Assembly: GCF_001879695.1 (NCBI RefSeq)
Contig: NZ_MNBL01000104.1
Coordinates: 1 to 35,808 of the forward strand
DNA: 35,808 bases
Reading direction: 5' to 3'
Source: Nioella sediminis
Lineage (GTDB): Bacteria > Pseudomonadota > Alphaproteobacteria > Rhodobacterales > Rhodobacteraceae
Below the pieces are notes generated by a model. The model worked only from the letters and a program-made list of their open reading frames with translations, did not search any database and had not been told where the DNA came from. Within the stretch, counting starts at the first letter, position 1; every line of letters starts with the position of its first letter. Of this stretch, positions 25,928-34,695 are shown in pieces. The position numbers were made by a program, and so were the translations under genes.

Positions 25928-27475
25928 ATGACCGACGCAACCGCTCCACAGACCGCCAGCAGCGGGTTGGGGCATATCAACAAGCCGCTTTTCGTCATCA
26001 CCGGCGGCTTCATTGCGATCTTCTGCCTGATCGCGCTTTTCGACCTCGACCTGCTGGCGAGCCTTGTCGATACCGGCTTTGCCTGGTCGGCCCGCTTCTT
26101 CGGGCTCTACTGGCAGATCCTTCTGCTCGCCACGTTCGTGATCGGCCTCGTGCTGGTCGTCCTTCCCGGTGGCAAGGCCCTGATGGGCGGCCTGACCGCG
26201 CCTGAATTCCCCGTCTTTCAATGGGGCGCGATGATCATGTGCACGCTTTTGGCGGGCGGTGGCGTCTTCTGGGCCGCAGCCGAGCCAATGGCGCATTTCC
26301 TCTACTCTCCGCCCCATTTCGGCGGCGAGGGTGGAACGGCGGCCGATGTGGCCCCTGCTATGGCGCAGTCCTTCATGCACTGGGGTTTCCTGGCCTGGGC
26401 CATCCTGGGCGCGCTGACCACGGTCATGCTGATGCATTACCACTATGAAAAGGGCCTGCCGCTGGCCCCGCGCACGCTGCTGTATCCGCTGTTTGGCGAC
26501 CGCGCGATCAACGGCCCAATCGGACTGATTGCCGATGCCTCCTGCATCATCGCGGTTGTGGCTGGCACCGTTGGCCCCATCGGCTTTCTGGGTCTGCAAG
26601 TCAGCTATGGGCTGAACGCCCTGTTCGGAATTCCTGACAGCTTTGCCACCCAGGCCGTTGTGATCCTTGGTCTTGTTGCGCTTTACACCGCATCGGCCAT
26701 GTCGGGACTGTCCAAGGGCATCCAGATCCTCAGCCGGTTCAACGTGATCCTGGCAGGCGCGCTTCTGGCCTTCATGCTGATCGCGGGCCCCACCGGCTTC
26801 ATCTTTTCCAGCTTCTTTGGCGGCTTCACCACCTACATCACCGATTTCATCCCGATGGCGATGCATCGCGGCGATGCGGGGCTGTTCGGTGACGCGGGCT
26901 GGCTTGGCTGGTGGACGGTCTTCTTCTGGGGCTGGTTCCTGGGTTACGGGCCGCTGATGGCGATGTTCATCGCGCGGGTCAGCCGGGGCCGGTCGATCCG
27001 GTCGATCGTGATCATGCTGGCGATCATTGCCCCCATCGTGACCAACTTCTGGTTCACCATCGTGGGCGGAACCGGGCTGTGGTTCGAGCTGGAGACCCCT
27101 GGGTCCGTCTCGACCGCGTTCGAGGGTTTCAACCTGCCCGCCGCGCTGCTGGCCATCACCCAGCAACTGCCCCTGGGCTTCATCGTCTCGGTGCTGTTCC
27201 TGATCCTGACCACGGTTTTCGTGGCCACCACGGGCGACTCGATGACCTATGTGATCTCGGTCGCCATGTCGAACGAGGACAAGCCCGCCCTGCCAGTCCG
27301 CGTCTTCTGGGGCGTGGCAATGGGGGTGATGGCGCTGATCCTGATCTACACCGGATCGGGCACCATCGGGAAGCTGCAAAGCTTCATCGTCGTCACCGCC
27401 GTGCCGGTGTCGCTGGTGCTGCTGCCCTCTCTTTGGGACGCGCTGCGGATCACGCTGGCCAAAGGGCGCAACTGA
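25928..27475 (+). CDS. BCCT family transporter
   Basis: A 515-residue inner-membrane secondary transporter with about twelve hydrophobic segments. The family (betaine/carnitine/choline transporters) is recognised from AAAEPMAHFLYSPP after the glycine-rich segment, and from WTVFFWGW...FIARVSRGRSIR. The Trp box that holds the trimethylammonium group in BetP (W-W-x-x-W) reads W336-F337-L-G-Y340 here, and the glycine-rich motif is divergent (LLAGGGVFW). The substrate may thus differ from glycine betaine. GGGAGGA precedes the ATG at 25928. It lies between the M19-like protein and an uncharacterised protein in one co-directional run, which suggests catabolic uptake rather than osmoprotection; no long osmosensory C-terminal tail is present. 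Confidence 0.92.
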   Translation: MTDATAPQTASSGLGHINKPLFVITGGFIAIFCLIALFDLDLLASLVDTGFAWSARFFGLYWQILLLATFVIGLVLVVLPGGKALMGGLTAPEFPVFQWGAMIMCTLLAGGGVFWAAAEPMAHFLYSPPHFGGEGGTAADVAPAMAQSFMHWGFLAWAILGALTTVMLMHYHYEKGLPLAPRTLLYPLFGDRAINGPIGLIADASCIIAVVAGTVGPIGFLGLQVSYGLNALFGIPDSFATQAVVILGLVALYTASAMSGLSKGIQILSRFNVILAGALLAFMLIAGPTGFIFSSFFGGFTTYITDFIPMAMHRGDAGLFGDAGWLGWWTVFFWGWFLGYGPLMAMFIARVSRGRSIRSIVIMLAIIAPIVTNFWFTIVGGTGLWFELETPGSVSTAFEGFNLPAALLAITQQLPLGFIVSVLFLILTTVFVATTGDSMTYVISVAMSNEDKPALPVRVFWGVAMGVMALILIYTGSGTIGKLQSFIVVTAVPVSLVLLPSLWDALRITLAKGRN

Positions 27476-27547
27476 CGAAACGACCGGCGGCCTCCGGTGA
27501 CTTGGGGGCCGCCACCACAGAACCACTCACGGGAAGGAGGACCCCAT

Positions 27548-29242
27548 ATGACCCGGACAGACACCGACACCATCGCCCCGCGCGACCCTAACACGGTGAT
27601 GACCCTGGCGCGCATGGGGTCCTTCCACCAGTGTCGCCTGTCCTTCATGCGGGTCCTTCTGCGCCGCCTGAAAGCCGATAACTGGCGGTTCGAGCGTCGT
27701 GAATTCGAGGTGGACGCCAAGGGGGTTGGCCACGCCGTCTATACCGCCCATGGCCCCGCACATAGCTATTCTCTGGTTGCCTTCGCCAATGATCTGCCGC
27801 CTGAGAAACGGTCGGACCGGGTCATTGCCACCGAATGGGACGCGACCTTTACACTCTATGACGGCATCCCGGACCGGACAGAGATCGAGCGCCTGCGCGC
27901 CAATATTCCGCTGCAGGAGGCGGGCCGGGTCGATGACAACTCGCTGTCGGTCAGCCGCGCCAACCGGTCGGTTCGGCTTTGGGATCATGTGGTCGAGGCT
28001 TTGGCCGCAGGCCAGCAACCCGATGAGGCCCGCGTGGCCGATGTGGGCTACCTGATGCGCACGACCGCTGTCTATGGCTCCGGCAAACTGGGCGCGGCGG
28101 ATCGGGAAAAGACCGCCCATAGGCCCGAGTTTCACGCCCCCTTCCAGGTCGAGATGCTGAGCGTCTTCCTGACCCGCGCCTTCGTGATGGACCTTGTCGA
28201 GCATATGGCCCGTGTGCGCAGCCCCGACACCGCCGTTCCGCTGGCCCCCGCGCTCCGTCGCCGTTTCGGGATCGGCAATTCCACCGGGCTTGGCATGGCG
28301 CCCTACCTGATCAATCACCCGGTCCTCCTGAACAACTGGATCGCCGCGCGGGAAGAGGCGCTGGCGCGTGTCCGCTCGCTGCGCTCTGCTCTGCCCGGCA
28401 CGGCCGAAGCGGTGCGCAGCTTCACCCGCCGCGCCCAGATCAATGCGCAGGGCTGGCATTCGGAACACCCGATCCAGCAACGCAAGCTGGCCGATCTTCG
28501 CCGCGACATGGATGCGCTTGCAACCCATCTGGCAGAGGCCGACCTGTCCGGACCGCAGCCTTGGAATGCGCTGTGGCAATGGGGTGAGGAAAACCTGACC
28601 CTCGAAGGGCAGGAACAGCTTGTCTCGCTGCTGCTGGAACCGCATGGCGATCTGGTGGACGAACTGGCGCAGTGCATGGCCGCCGATGAAACCACGCCGA
28701 CCCGGATTGACGGCACCATGCCGCTCGATCTGTTCCGCGCCCACGTGGAAGATGTCTATGGCTTCGCGCTGACCATCGACTGGACGGCACAGGCCGCGCA
28801 GGAAAACGTCTGGTACACCTCCGAGGAGAAACTGGAGCCGCGCCTTGGCGACCGCTATGCCGAACCGGTGGAGCCCTATGAGCTGCCGCTTTGCCCCGGT
28901 CGCGATGCCGCCCGGATGCATGCCGATCTGCTGGCCAGCGATGCCGGGACCGTGGCCCGCTTCCTGATGGACCACCCCGAGCACCGCCACATCGCCCGCC
29001 GCGCCCAGATTGCAGCCCGCTTCCCCTTTGCCGAGATCCGCGACAACACGATCGGCGCGGGCCTGCTGCCGATTGATCTGCTGCGCGCCAAGCTGGCCTT
29101 TTTCGGGGCGGTGCATTTCGACCCGAGGTCCGACCGATGGGTGCGCATCAACATGTTCCAGCACGCCCCCTTCCCCGGTGATCTGGCAGCGGGCGAAGCC
29201 GATGACTGGACCTTCCCCCCGGCAGAGGAGGCCGCCCAATGA
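27548..29242 (+). CDS. Uncharacterised 564-residue protein
   Basis: I do not recognise a characterised family. The protein is soluble, without signal peptide or membrane helices, rich in Arg and Asp, and has few cysteines. Distinct patches are MGSFHQCRLSFMRVLLRRL near the N-terminus, GSGKLGAADREK in the middle, and GNSTGLGMAPYLINHPVLL around residues 255-275. AAGGAGGA lies six bases before the ATG at 27548, an unusually strong site. Its stop overlaps the next gene (ATGA), so it is coupled to the DUF3726 protein. By position it should be an enzyme or enzyme subunit in the pathway fed by the BCCT carrier. Confidence 0.85.
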   Translation: MTRTDTDTIAPRDPNTVMTLARMGSFHQCRLSFMRVLLRRLKADNWRFERREFEVDAKGVGHAVYTAHGPAHSYSLVAFANDLPPEKRSDRVIATEWDATFTLYDGIPDRTEIERLRANIPLQEAGRVDDNSLSVSRANRSVRLWDHVVEALAAGQQPDEARVADVGYLMRTTAVYGSGKLGAADREKTAHRPEFHAPFQVEMLSVFLTRAFVMDLVEHMARVRSPDTAVPLAPALRRRFGIGNSTGLGMAPYLINHPVLLNNWIAAREEALARVRSLRSALPGTAEAVRSFTRRAQINAQGWHSEHPIQQRKLADLRRDMDALATHLAEADLSGPQPWNALWQWGEENLTLEGQEQLVSLLLEPHGDLVDELAQCMAADETTPTRIDGTMPLDLFRAHVEDVYGFALTIDWTAQAAQENVWYTSEEKLEPRLGDRYAEPVEPYELPLCPGRDAARMHADLLASDAGTVARFLMDHPEHRHIARRAQIAARFPFAEIRDNTIGAGLLPIDLLRAKLAFFGAVHFDPRSDRWVRINMFQHAPFPGDLAAGEADDWTFPPAEEAAQ

Positions 29243-29874
29243 CATGGTCCCTGAACGAGATCGAAGCCCTGTCCCGCAAGGCCGCCCGTGGCGCGGGATA
29301 TTCCTGGGGTCTGGCAGAAGAGGCAGGTCGCGCCGTGCGCTGGCTGGAGGCCCGCGACCTGCCGGGCGCTCAGGCACTGGTTGACCACCTGAAGCGCGTG
29401 GACGGTCAGGATCTGGCCAGCTTTACCCCCGATGCCGACAGCTGGACCGCCCCGGGCGGCACCGCCTGCCCGATCCTTGCGGGCACGATGCTGGCCGACG
29501 GCATGGCCAGGTCCGGCCCAGACCCGATCACCCTGCCCGATCTGGCAAGCCCGCTGCTGCTGCTCCCGTTCCTGTCCTGGATGGCAACCGCTCAGGGACG
29601 GACGGTCGGAATCGGGGTCTCTGATACGGAGGTCGCCCTGTCGCCCGAGGGAACCCTGACTCAAACGGCGAACATCCCTTCGCCCGCCTCTGCGCCCGTG
29701 GCCCTGCGGTTCGGCGTCGATCCGGCAGGGGACACCGTGGCCGAGGGGCTGCGGTCCGCCTGTTCTGCGGACACCGTGGCCGCGCTTAATGCCTTCGCGC
29801 ATCGCACCTATGCGCCCGCCACCGAGGAAAGCCGCCTTGCCGGGGCTGGCGCGGGGCTAACCGACAACGACTGA
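29239..29874 (+). CDS. DUF3726 family protein
   Basis: A 211-residue soluble protein. The N-terminus (LNEIEALSRKAARGAGYSWG, then LAEEAGRAVRWLEARDL) matches what I recall of the uncharacterised DUF3726 family. The middle holds a glycine- and aspartate-rich stretch; no catalytic motif is evident. It begins inside the stop of the 564-residue protein (ATGA overlap), so the two are probably made in equal amounts and may form a complex. It is the last gene of the run that starts at the aldehyde dehydrogenase; 72 bases later the next LysR gene starts. Confidence 0.75.
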   Translation: MTWSLNEIEALSRKAARGAGYSWGLAEEAGRAVRWLEARDLPGAQALVDHLKRVDGQDLASFTPDADSWTAPGGTACPILAGTMLADGMARSGPDPITLPDLASPLLLLPFLSWMATAQGRTVGIGVSDTEVALSPEGTLTQTANIPSPASAPVALRFGVDPAGDTVAEGLRSACSADTVAALNAFAHRTYAPATEESRLAGAGAGLTDND

Positions 29875-29946
29875 CGCCTTGCATTGCCAAGCGGGGGGAC
29901 GCAGCCTTAGGGTCGGGCCACCCCCGGCCCCATGCAGGCAAGCGCG

Positions 29947-30840
29947 ATGAAAGCCCGACTGAACCTTGACCAGCTGCACACCTTCCTCGCCGTCGTGCGT
30001 ATGGGGGGCATCCGCAAGGCTGCCGAGGTTCTGAACATCACCCAACCGGCGGTCACGACGCGGATCAAGAACCTCGAAGCTTCGCTCGGGGCCGAGCTGT
30101 TCGAGCGCACCGCCAACGGCGTCCGCCTGACCAAGCGCGGTGATCTTTTGGTGCAATATGCCGAACAGATGGAACAACTGGCCGAACGCGTGGGCCGCGA
30201 CGTGATGGACCCGGCGGGCGTCGAGGGTCACCTACGCCTTGGCGTGTCGGAAACCATCGCCCAATGCTGGCTGCCGGAATTCGTGGCCGCGCTACACCAC
30301 CGCTATCCGACGCTCGATATCGAGATCAACGTGGATATCTCGATGAACCTGCGCGCCGACCTGCTGAACCGCGAGATCGACCTTGCCATCCTGCTTGGCC
30401 CAATCTCGGAATACTCCGTCGACAACGTGGACCTGCCCGTTTTCGACCTTGCGTGGTATTGTGCGGCAGGGGCCGATGATCCCCCGGAAGGTCCCACCGG
30501 GTTCCTGCTGAAACCGGTGATCACCTATGCCCGCAACACCCGCCCCTTCCGGGAGTTGAAGGCGGAACTGGCCGCGCGGGTTGGCCCGCAGGTCTCGACC
30601 TTTCCGTCTTCGTCCTTGTCGGCCTGTTTCCGGTTGGTCGAGGCAGGGCTTGGCGTGGCCGCCCTGCCCCGCACGCTTGGGGCGCCGATGGTCGCGGCTG
30701 GCCGCATTCGCGAGTTCGACCCCGGTTGGGTGCCAAGCCCCTTGCGCTTTTCCGCGTCATTCCTTGGCGAGCCGAAAAGCCACATCGTCGAAACCGCCGC
30801 CCATATCGCGCAGAACGTGGCGCGGGACTTTGTAGGGTGA
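29947..30840 (+). CDS. LysR-family transcriptional regulator
   Basis: A 297-residue regulator with a classical N-terminal helix-turn-helix (LDQLHTFLAVVRMGGIRKAAEVLNI, then TQPAVTTRIKNLE) and an effector-binding domain. The start at 29947 is preferred because an AGG stands about ten bases upstream and MKARLNLDQL is a normal LysR beginning; an in-frame ATG 15 bases earlier has no ribosome binding site. It is upstream of, and co-directional with, the DUF1445/TRAP/oxoprolinase genes, not divergent as is more common. An AT-rich 89-base region after it carries an ATC-N9-GAT motif, so it probably controls that operon. Confidence 0.9.
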   Translation: MKARLNLDQLHTFLAVVRMGGIRKAAEVLNITQPAVTTRIKNLEASLGAELFERTANGVRLTKRGDLLVQYAEQMEQLAERVGRDVMDPAGVEGHLRLGVSETIAQCWLPEFVAALHHRYPTLDIEINVDISMNLRADLLNREIDLAILLGPISEYSVDNVDLPVFDLAWYCAAGADDPPEGPTGFLLKPVITYARNTRPFRELKAELAARVGPQVSTFPSSSLSACFRLVEAGLGVAALPRTLGAPMVAAGRIREFDPGWVPSPLRFSASFLGEPKSHIVETAAHIAQNVARDFVG

Positions 30841-30867
30841 TAAAATTTCATAATCACTATTTCAAAA

Positions 30868-30882
30868 ATCATTCAATTTGAT
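30868..30882. promoter_or_regulatory. Possible LysR site (ATC-N9-GAT) before the DUF1445-TRAP operon
   Basis: ATCATTCAATTTGAT matches the ATC-N9-GAT form of LysR boxes, lies in a strikingly AT-rich stretch (30841-30900) and is 48-62 bases before the TTG start of the DUF1445 gene. The arms are short, so chance is possible. Confidence 0.35.
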
Positions 30883-30929
30883 CTTATCGGATTGGCTTTC
30901 GATACTCCTCCCAATCGGAGGACCCGACC

Positions 30930-31754
30930 TTGAAAACGACTCATGGCCTGCTGAAACACAAACCCCTGCCGGAGGTTCGGGCCGCGATCCGGGCGGGAAA
31001 CTATGCGTCCCACACGGCTGGTCTGGGGGGTGGGTATCTTCAGGCCAACCTTGCGATCATGCCAAAGGCCTATGCGCTCGATTTCATGCGGTTCTGCCAG
31101 CGCAACCCCAAGCCCTGCCCGCTGGTGGGCGTCTCGGATACCGGCGACCCGATGATGACGACGCTCGGCCATGATCTGGATCTTCGGACGGATGTTCCCG
31201 CCTACAACATCTATCGCGACGGGCAGCTCAGCGGCTCTGCCACCGATATCTCGGATATCTGGACAGATGATCTGGTTGGCTTTGCACTCGGCTGTTCCTT
31301 CACCTTTGAACAGGCGTTGCAGGCCGAGGGTATCGCCATGTGGCATATCGACAATGACCGCACCGTGCCGATGTTCCGCTCATCCGTTCAGACCGTGCCC
31401 GCCGGGCCGTTTGGCGGCGCCATGGTGGTCAGCATGCGCGCGATCCCGGAGGATCAGTTGGCGCTGGCCATCGAAGTCTCGGGCCGCTACCCGCTCGGCC
31501 ATGGTGCGCCGGTTCATTGGGGCGACCCGGCGAAGATCGGCATCGAGGATGTGACCCGCCCGGAATGGGGCGATCCCGCGCCGGTGCCGCCGGGCCATAT
31601 CCCCACCTTCTGGGCCTGCGGCGTGACCCCGCAAGTGGCCGTCACCCGCGCGAAACTGCCGCTCTGCATCACCCATAAACCGGGCCACATGCTGATCACC
31701 GATGTGCTCGACGACGCGGAATTCCCGGTGATTTCCCAAGAACAAAACAGCTAA
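30930..31754 (+). CDS. DUF1445 / YcsI family putative hydro-lyase (D-glutamate cyclase-like)
   Basis: A 274-residue cytoplasmic protein of the UPF0317/DUF1445 family, seen in the conserved run PKAYALDFMRFCQRNPKPCP and in VGFALGCSFTFEQAL. The family is related to the N-terminal part of mammalian D-glutamate cyclase, which makes 5-oxo-D-proline. From memory, Bacillus ycsI stands in the 5-oxoprolinase (pxp) region. The start is a TTG with GGAGGA eight bases before; no in-frame ATG is nearby. It is followed after 21 bases by a TRAP transporter and then a 5-oxoprolinase, so a role in D-glutamate/5-oxoproline use is likely. Confidence 0.87.
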   Translation: MKTTHGLLKHKPLPEVRAAIRAGNYASHTAGLGGGYLQANLAIMPKAYALDFMRFCQRNPKPCPLVGVSDTGDPMMTTLGHDLDLRTDVPAYNIYRDGQLSGSATDISDIWTDDLVGFALGCSFTFEQALQAEGIAMWHIDNDRTVPMFRSSVQTVPAGPFGGAMVVSMRAIPEDQLALAIEVSGRYPLGHGAPVHWGDPAKIGIEDVTRPEWGDPAPVPPGHIPTFWACGVTPQVAVTRAKLPLCITHKPGHMLITDVLDDAEFPVISQEQNS

Positions 31755-31775
31755 CATCCAACAAGGAGAGACGAG

Positions 31776-32810
31776 ATGAAAAAGACAATCGCCATCACCG
31801 CCGCTGTTCTGGCCGCGTCCCCGGCCATGGCCGAGGATCTGTCGGTCGTTGGCAGCTGGTCCAGCCTGCCGCTGCACAACCAGTTCGAGGCACCATTCTG
31901 GACCGAAACCCTGCCCGCCGCGTCGGGTGGAGAGATCAACGTGGCGCTGACCACCCATAACCAGATGAACCTGGGCGTGGGCGACGTCTATCGCCTGCTT
32001 GGGGACGGGGTCTACGACGTGGCGATGACCGTGGCCGACTACGCCGTTGCCGACGCGCCGGAGCTGGAAGGGCTGGACGTGCCGCTTCTGGCCATGACCG
32101 CAGACGAGGCCCGCGCCATGGTCGATGCGGCCCGCCCGATGGTCGAGGATATCTACAACGCGCGCTTCAACAGCCACGTGCTTGCCATCGCGCCCTACCC
32201 GCCGCAGGTCGTGTTCTGCAATGCCGAGATCAACAGTCTCGATGACCTCGCCGGTCTGCAAATCCGCGCCTCAGGCCGGATGACCGCGAAATTCCTGGAG
32301 GCGCTTGGGGCCGAGGGCGTGAACGTGTCCTTCTCCGAGGTGCCTGGCGCCCTGCAGCGCGGCGTCGTGGATTGTGCCGTGACCGGTGCGGGTTCCGGCT
32401 ATTCCGCCGGCTGGTGGGAGGTCTCCACCCATCTGCTGCCGATCCCGCTCGGCGGGTGGGACTCGGTCGTGACCGCGATCAACCTTGACCGCTGGAACGC
32501 CATGGATGCCGACACGCAGGCGCTGATCGAGGCCGAGATTGCCACCGGTTTCGAAGACCCGGCCTGGGCCGTCGCGCAGGATGCGCTGGTCAACGACATC
32601 GCCTGCCTGACCGGCAATGGCGAGTGCCCGGCGGGCGAGGCGCGCGACATGATCCTTGTCGAGGTCTCGGAGGCCGATTTCGACCGCGCCCGTGACATTC
32701 TGGTGACCGAAGTGCTGCCCGATTGGGCCGAGCGCGCGGGCAGCGAATGGGCCACCCGCTGGAACGAAAGTGTCGGCGCCACCGTCGGCGTGACGGTTCC
32801 CGTCAACTGA
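31776..32810 (+). CDS. TRAP transporter substrate-binding protein (DctP)
   Basis: A 344-residue periplasmic binding protein. The signal peptide MKKTIAITAAVLAASPAMA is cleaved before EDL. The mature part shows the DctP pattern: LQIRASGRMTAKFLEALGAE followed by PGALQRGVVDCAVTG, in which the arginine usually binds the substrate carboxylate. AAGGAGAG precedes the ATG. The two membrane subunits follow directly. The substrate should be a small carboxylate; the flanking DUF1445 and 5-oxoprolinase genes point to 5-oxoproline or a related acid. Confidence 0.92.
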   Translation: MKKTIAITAAVLAASPAMAEDLSVVGSWSSLPLHNQFEAPFWTETLPAASGGEINVALTTHNQMNLGVGDVYRLLGDGVYDVAMTVADYAVADAPELEGLDVPLLAMTADEARAMVDAARPMVEDIYNARFNSHVLAIAPYPPQVVFCNAEINSLDDLAGLQIRASGRMTAKFLEALGAEGVNVSFSEVPGALQRGVVDCAVTGAGSGYSAGWWEVSTHLLPIPLGGWDSVVTAINLDRWNAMDADTQALIEAEIATGFEDPAWAVAQDALVNDIACLTGNGECPAGEARDMILVEVSEADFDRARDILVTEVLPDWAERAGSEWATRWNESVGATVGVTVPVN

Positions 32811-32839
32811 CCCCGGACCGCTGAAGGAGCGCCCCCAAG

Positions 32840-33388
32840 ATGGCCCAGTCCATTCTCTCCCTCCTGCGCCGCCTCAACCGTTGGGTGGCCCTGGCAATCG
32901 GCCTTGTGCTGTTCCTCTGCGCGATCTTCGTGCTGCTGGATATCGGGTTGCGCAAACTGGGGGCCTCCTTCGGCGGCACCGATGAGATCAGCGGATATGT
33001 CATGGCCATCGTGACCTCCTGGGGGATGGGCTACGCCCTGCTGGAACTGGCCCATGTCCGCATCGATATTCTCCGGGGGCGCGTGGGTGCCCTTGGACGG
33101 TCGCTGTTCGACCTTTTCGCAATGCTGACCATGGCGGGCACCGTGACGCTGATCGCGCTGCGCTGCTGGCCGGTTCTGGACCGGTCCATATCCAACATGT
33201 CCCGCGCCAACACGCCGCTCGAAACACCGCTCTGGCTGGTTCAGGGGCCGTGGTTTGCCGGATGGGTCTGGTTCGCCATCGTGTCCTGGTTGACCTTCTT
33301 GGCGGCGCTCTTGCTGGTTGCGAAAGGCGAATTCAGCAAGTCCGAGGCCGCCATCGGGGCGTTCGGCGAAAAGGAGGCGGTGCTGTGA
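32840..33388 (+). CDS. TRAP transporter small membrane subunit (DctQ)
   Basis: A 182-residue inner-membrane protein with four hydrophobic segments. Typical DctQ features are present: the first helix with FVLLDIGLRKLG, then GTDEISGYVMAIVTSWGMGY, and HVRIDILRGRVG. It pairs with the large DctM subunit. An AAGGAG-type site precedes the ATG. Its stop overlaps the dctM GTG start by four bases (GTGA). Confidence 0.9.
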   Translation: MAQSILSLLRRLNRWVALAIGLVLFLCAIFVLLDIGLRKLGASFGGTDEISGYVMAIVTSWGMGYALLELAHVRIDILRGRVGALGRSLFDLFAMLTMAGTVTLIALRCWPVLDRSISNMSRANTPLETPLWLVQGPWFAGWVWFAIVSWLTFLAALLLVAKGEFSKSEAAIGAFGEKEAVL

Positions 33389-34668
33389 TCACCTATGTCT
33401 CTATCGGCCTGCTGGCCATGCTGTCGCTGTCGATCCCCGTGGGTATCGTGCTGTTCCTGTTGGGCTTTGGCACCGACATCTTCTTCAGCCCCTTCCCGCT
33501 GATGCGCGGGCTTGGCAACCTTGTCTGGTCCACCTCCAACAACGCCACGCTCATCGCCATTCCCTTCTTCGTGCTGCTTGGCGAGATTCTCGTGCGCAGC
33601 GGGATTGCCGCCCGCACCTATGCAGCACTTGACCGGTGGGTGTCATGGATGCCGGGCGGTCTGGTTCATGCCAATGTGGCAACGGCCACCATGTTCTCGG
33701 CCACCTCCGGGTCCTCCGTCGCCACCGCCGCGACCGTGGCCACCGTCGCTATGCCACAAGCCGAAAAGCTGGGATATGACCCCAAGCTCTTCTCTGGAGC
33801 CATCGCGGCGGGCGGCACGCTTGGCATCATGATCCCGCCCTCGATCAACCTGATCGTCTATGGCTTCCTGACGCAGACCTCTATCCCGCAGCTTTTCCTT
33901 GCGGGGCTGATGCCCGGTATCCTGCTGGCGCTCGGCTTCCTGGCGATCACCGCCATCATCTGCGCGATCCGGCCCGATCTTGGCGGCCAGCGCCGGGTCT
34001 TCCCCTTGCCTGAGATGATGCGTGCGCTGCTGCAACTCATACCCATCGTGCTCCTGTTCACCATCATCATCGGCTCGATCTACAAAGGCTGGGCCACCCC
34101 GACCGAGGCCGCCGCCGTGGGCGTCGCCGGGGCCCTGCTGATCGCGTCGATCTTCAGCCGCGTGACCATCGGCATGCTGGCAGAGGCGGTCATGGGCACC
34201 GTCAAGATCACCTCAATGATCATGCTCGTGGTCATCGGCGCGTCTTTCCTGAACTTCACGCTGGCTTCTGCGGGCTTGGGGGCGGAACTCTCTGGCTTCC
34301 TGGACGGGCTCGGCCTGTCACCGCTGATGACCATCCTGGTCGTTGTCTGCATCTACATCGTGCTTGGCTTCTTTATCGAAACGCTGTCGCTGATGGTGGT
34401 GACGATCCCGATCATCGTGCCCTTGGTAGTCTCGCAAGGCTATGACCCGATCTGGTTTGGTATCCTGATGATCGTGCTGATCGAGATGGCGCTTATCACC
34501 CCGCCCGTTGGCCTCAACCTCTACGTGGTGCAAGGCGCGCGGAAATCAGGGAAGATGAGCGAGGTCATGTTGGGCGCGATCCCTTACGTGCTGGCGATGC
34601 TGGCCATGGTCGCGGCGCTGATTGCGATCCCCGGTATCGCGCTCTGGTTGCCGGCCGTCCTGCAATAA
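33385..34668 (+). CDS. TRAP transporter large membrane subunit (DctM)
   Basis: A 427-residue inner-membrane permease with about twelve hydrophobic segments, the sodium-driven channel of the TRAP system. Family hallmarks: IPFFVLLGEILVRSG, then ATSGSSVATAATV, GGTLGIMIPPSINLIVYG, WATPTEAAAVG and ITPPVGLNLYVVQG. I take the GTG at 33385 as start: AAGGAGG lies eight bases before, it overlaps the dctQ stop, and the protein begins directly with the first helix; a longer frame would run back into dctQ. Confidence 0.92.
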   Translation: MITYVSIGLLAMLSLSIPVGIVLFLLGFGTDIFFSPFPLMRGLGNLVWSTSNNATLIAIPFFVLLGEILVRSGIAARTYAALDRWVSWMPGGLVHANVATATMFSATSGSSVATAATVATVAMPQAEKLGYDPKLFSGAIAAGGTLGIMIPPSINLIVYGFLTQTSIPQLFLAGLMPGILLALGFLAITAIICAIRPDLGGQRRVFPLPEMMRALLQLIPIVLLFTIIIGSIYKGWATPTEAAAVGVAGALLIASIFSRVTIGMLAEAVMGTVKITSMIMLVVIGASFLNFTLASAGLGAELSGFLDGLGLSPLMTILVVVCIYIVLGFFIETLSLMVVTIPIIVPLVVSQGYDPIWFGILMIVLIEMALITPPVGLNLYVVQGARKSGKMSEVMLGAIPYVLAMLAMVAALIAIPGIALWLPAVLQ

Positions 34669-34695
34669 CCCCTGTCGAAATCTGATATGAAATGC

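Noticed and set aside
25907-27526. A 539-codon frame opposite the BCCT gene
   Set aside because: Its repetitive His/Asp/Gln/Arg composition is what the reverse of a hydrophobic membrane protein gives.
27527-29377. A 616-codon frame opposite the unknown 564-residue gene
   Set aside because: The plus-strand frame has a strong ribosome binding site and an ATGA overlap with its neighbour; the antisense frame has neither.
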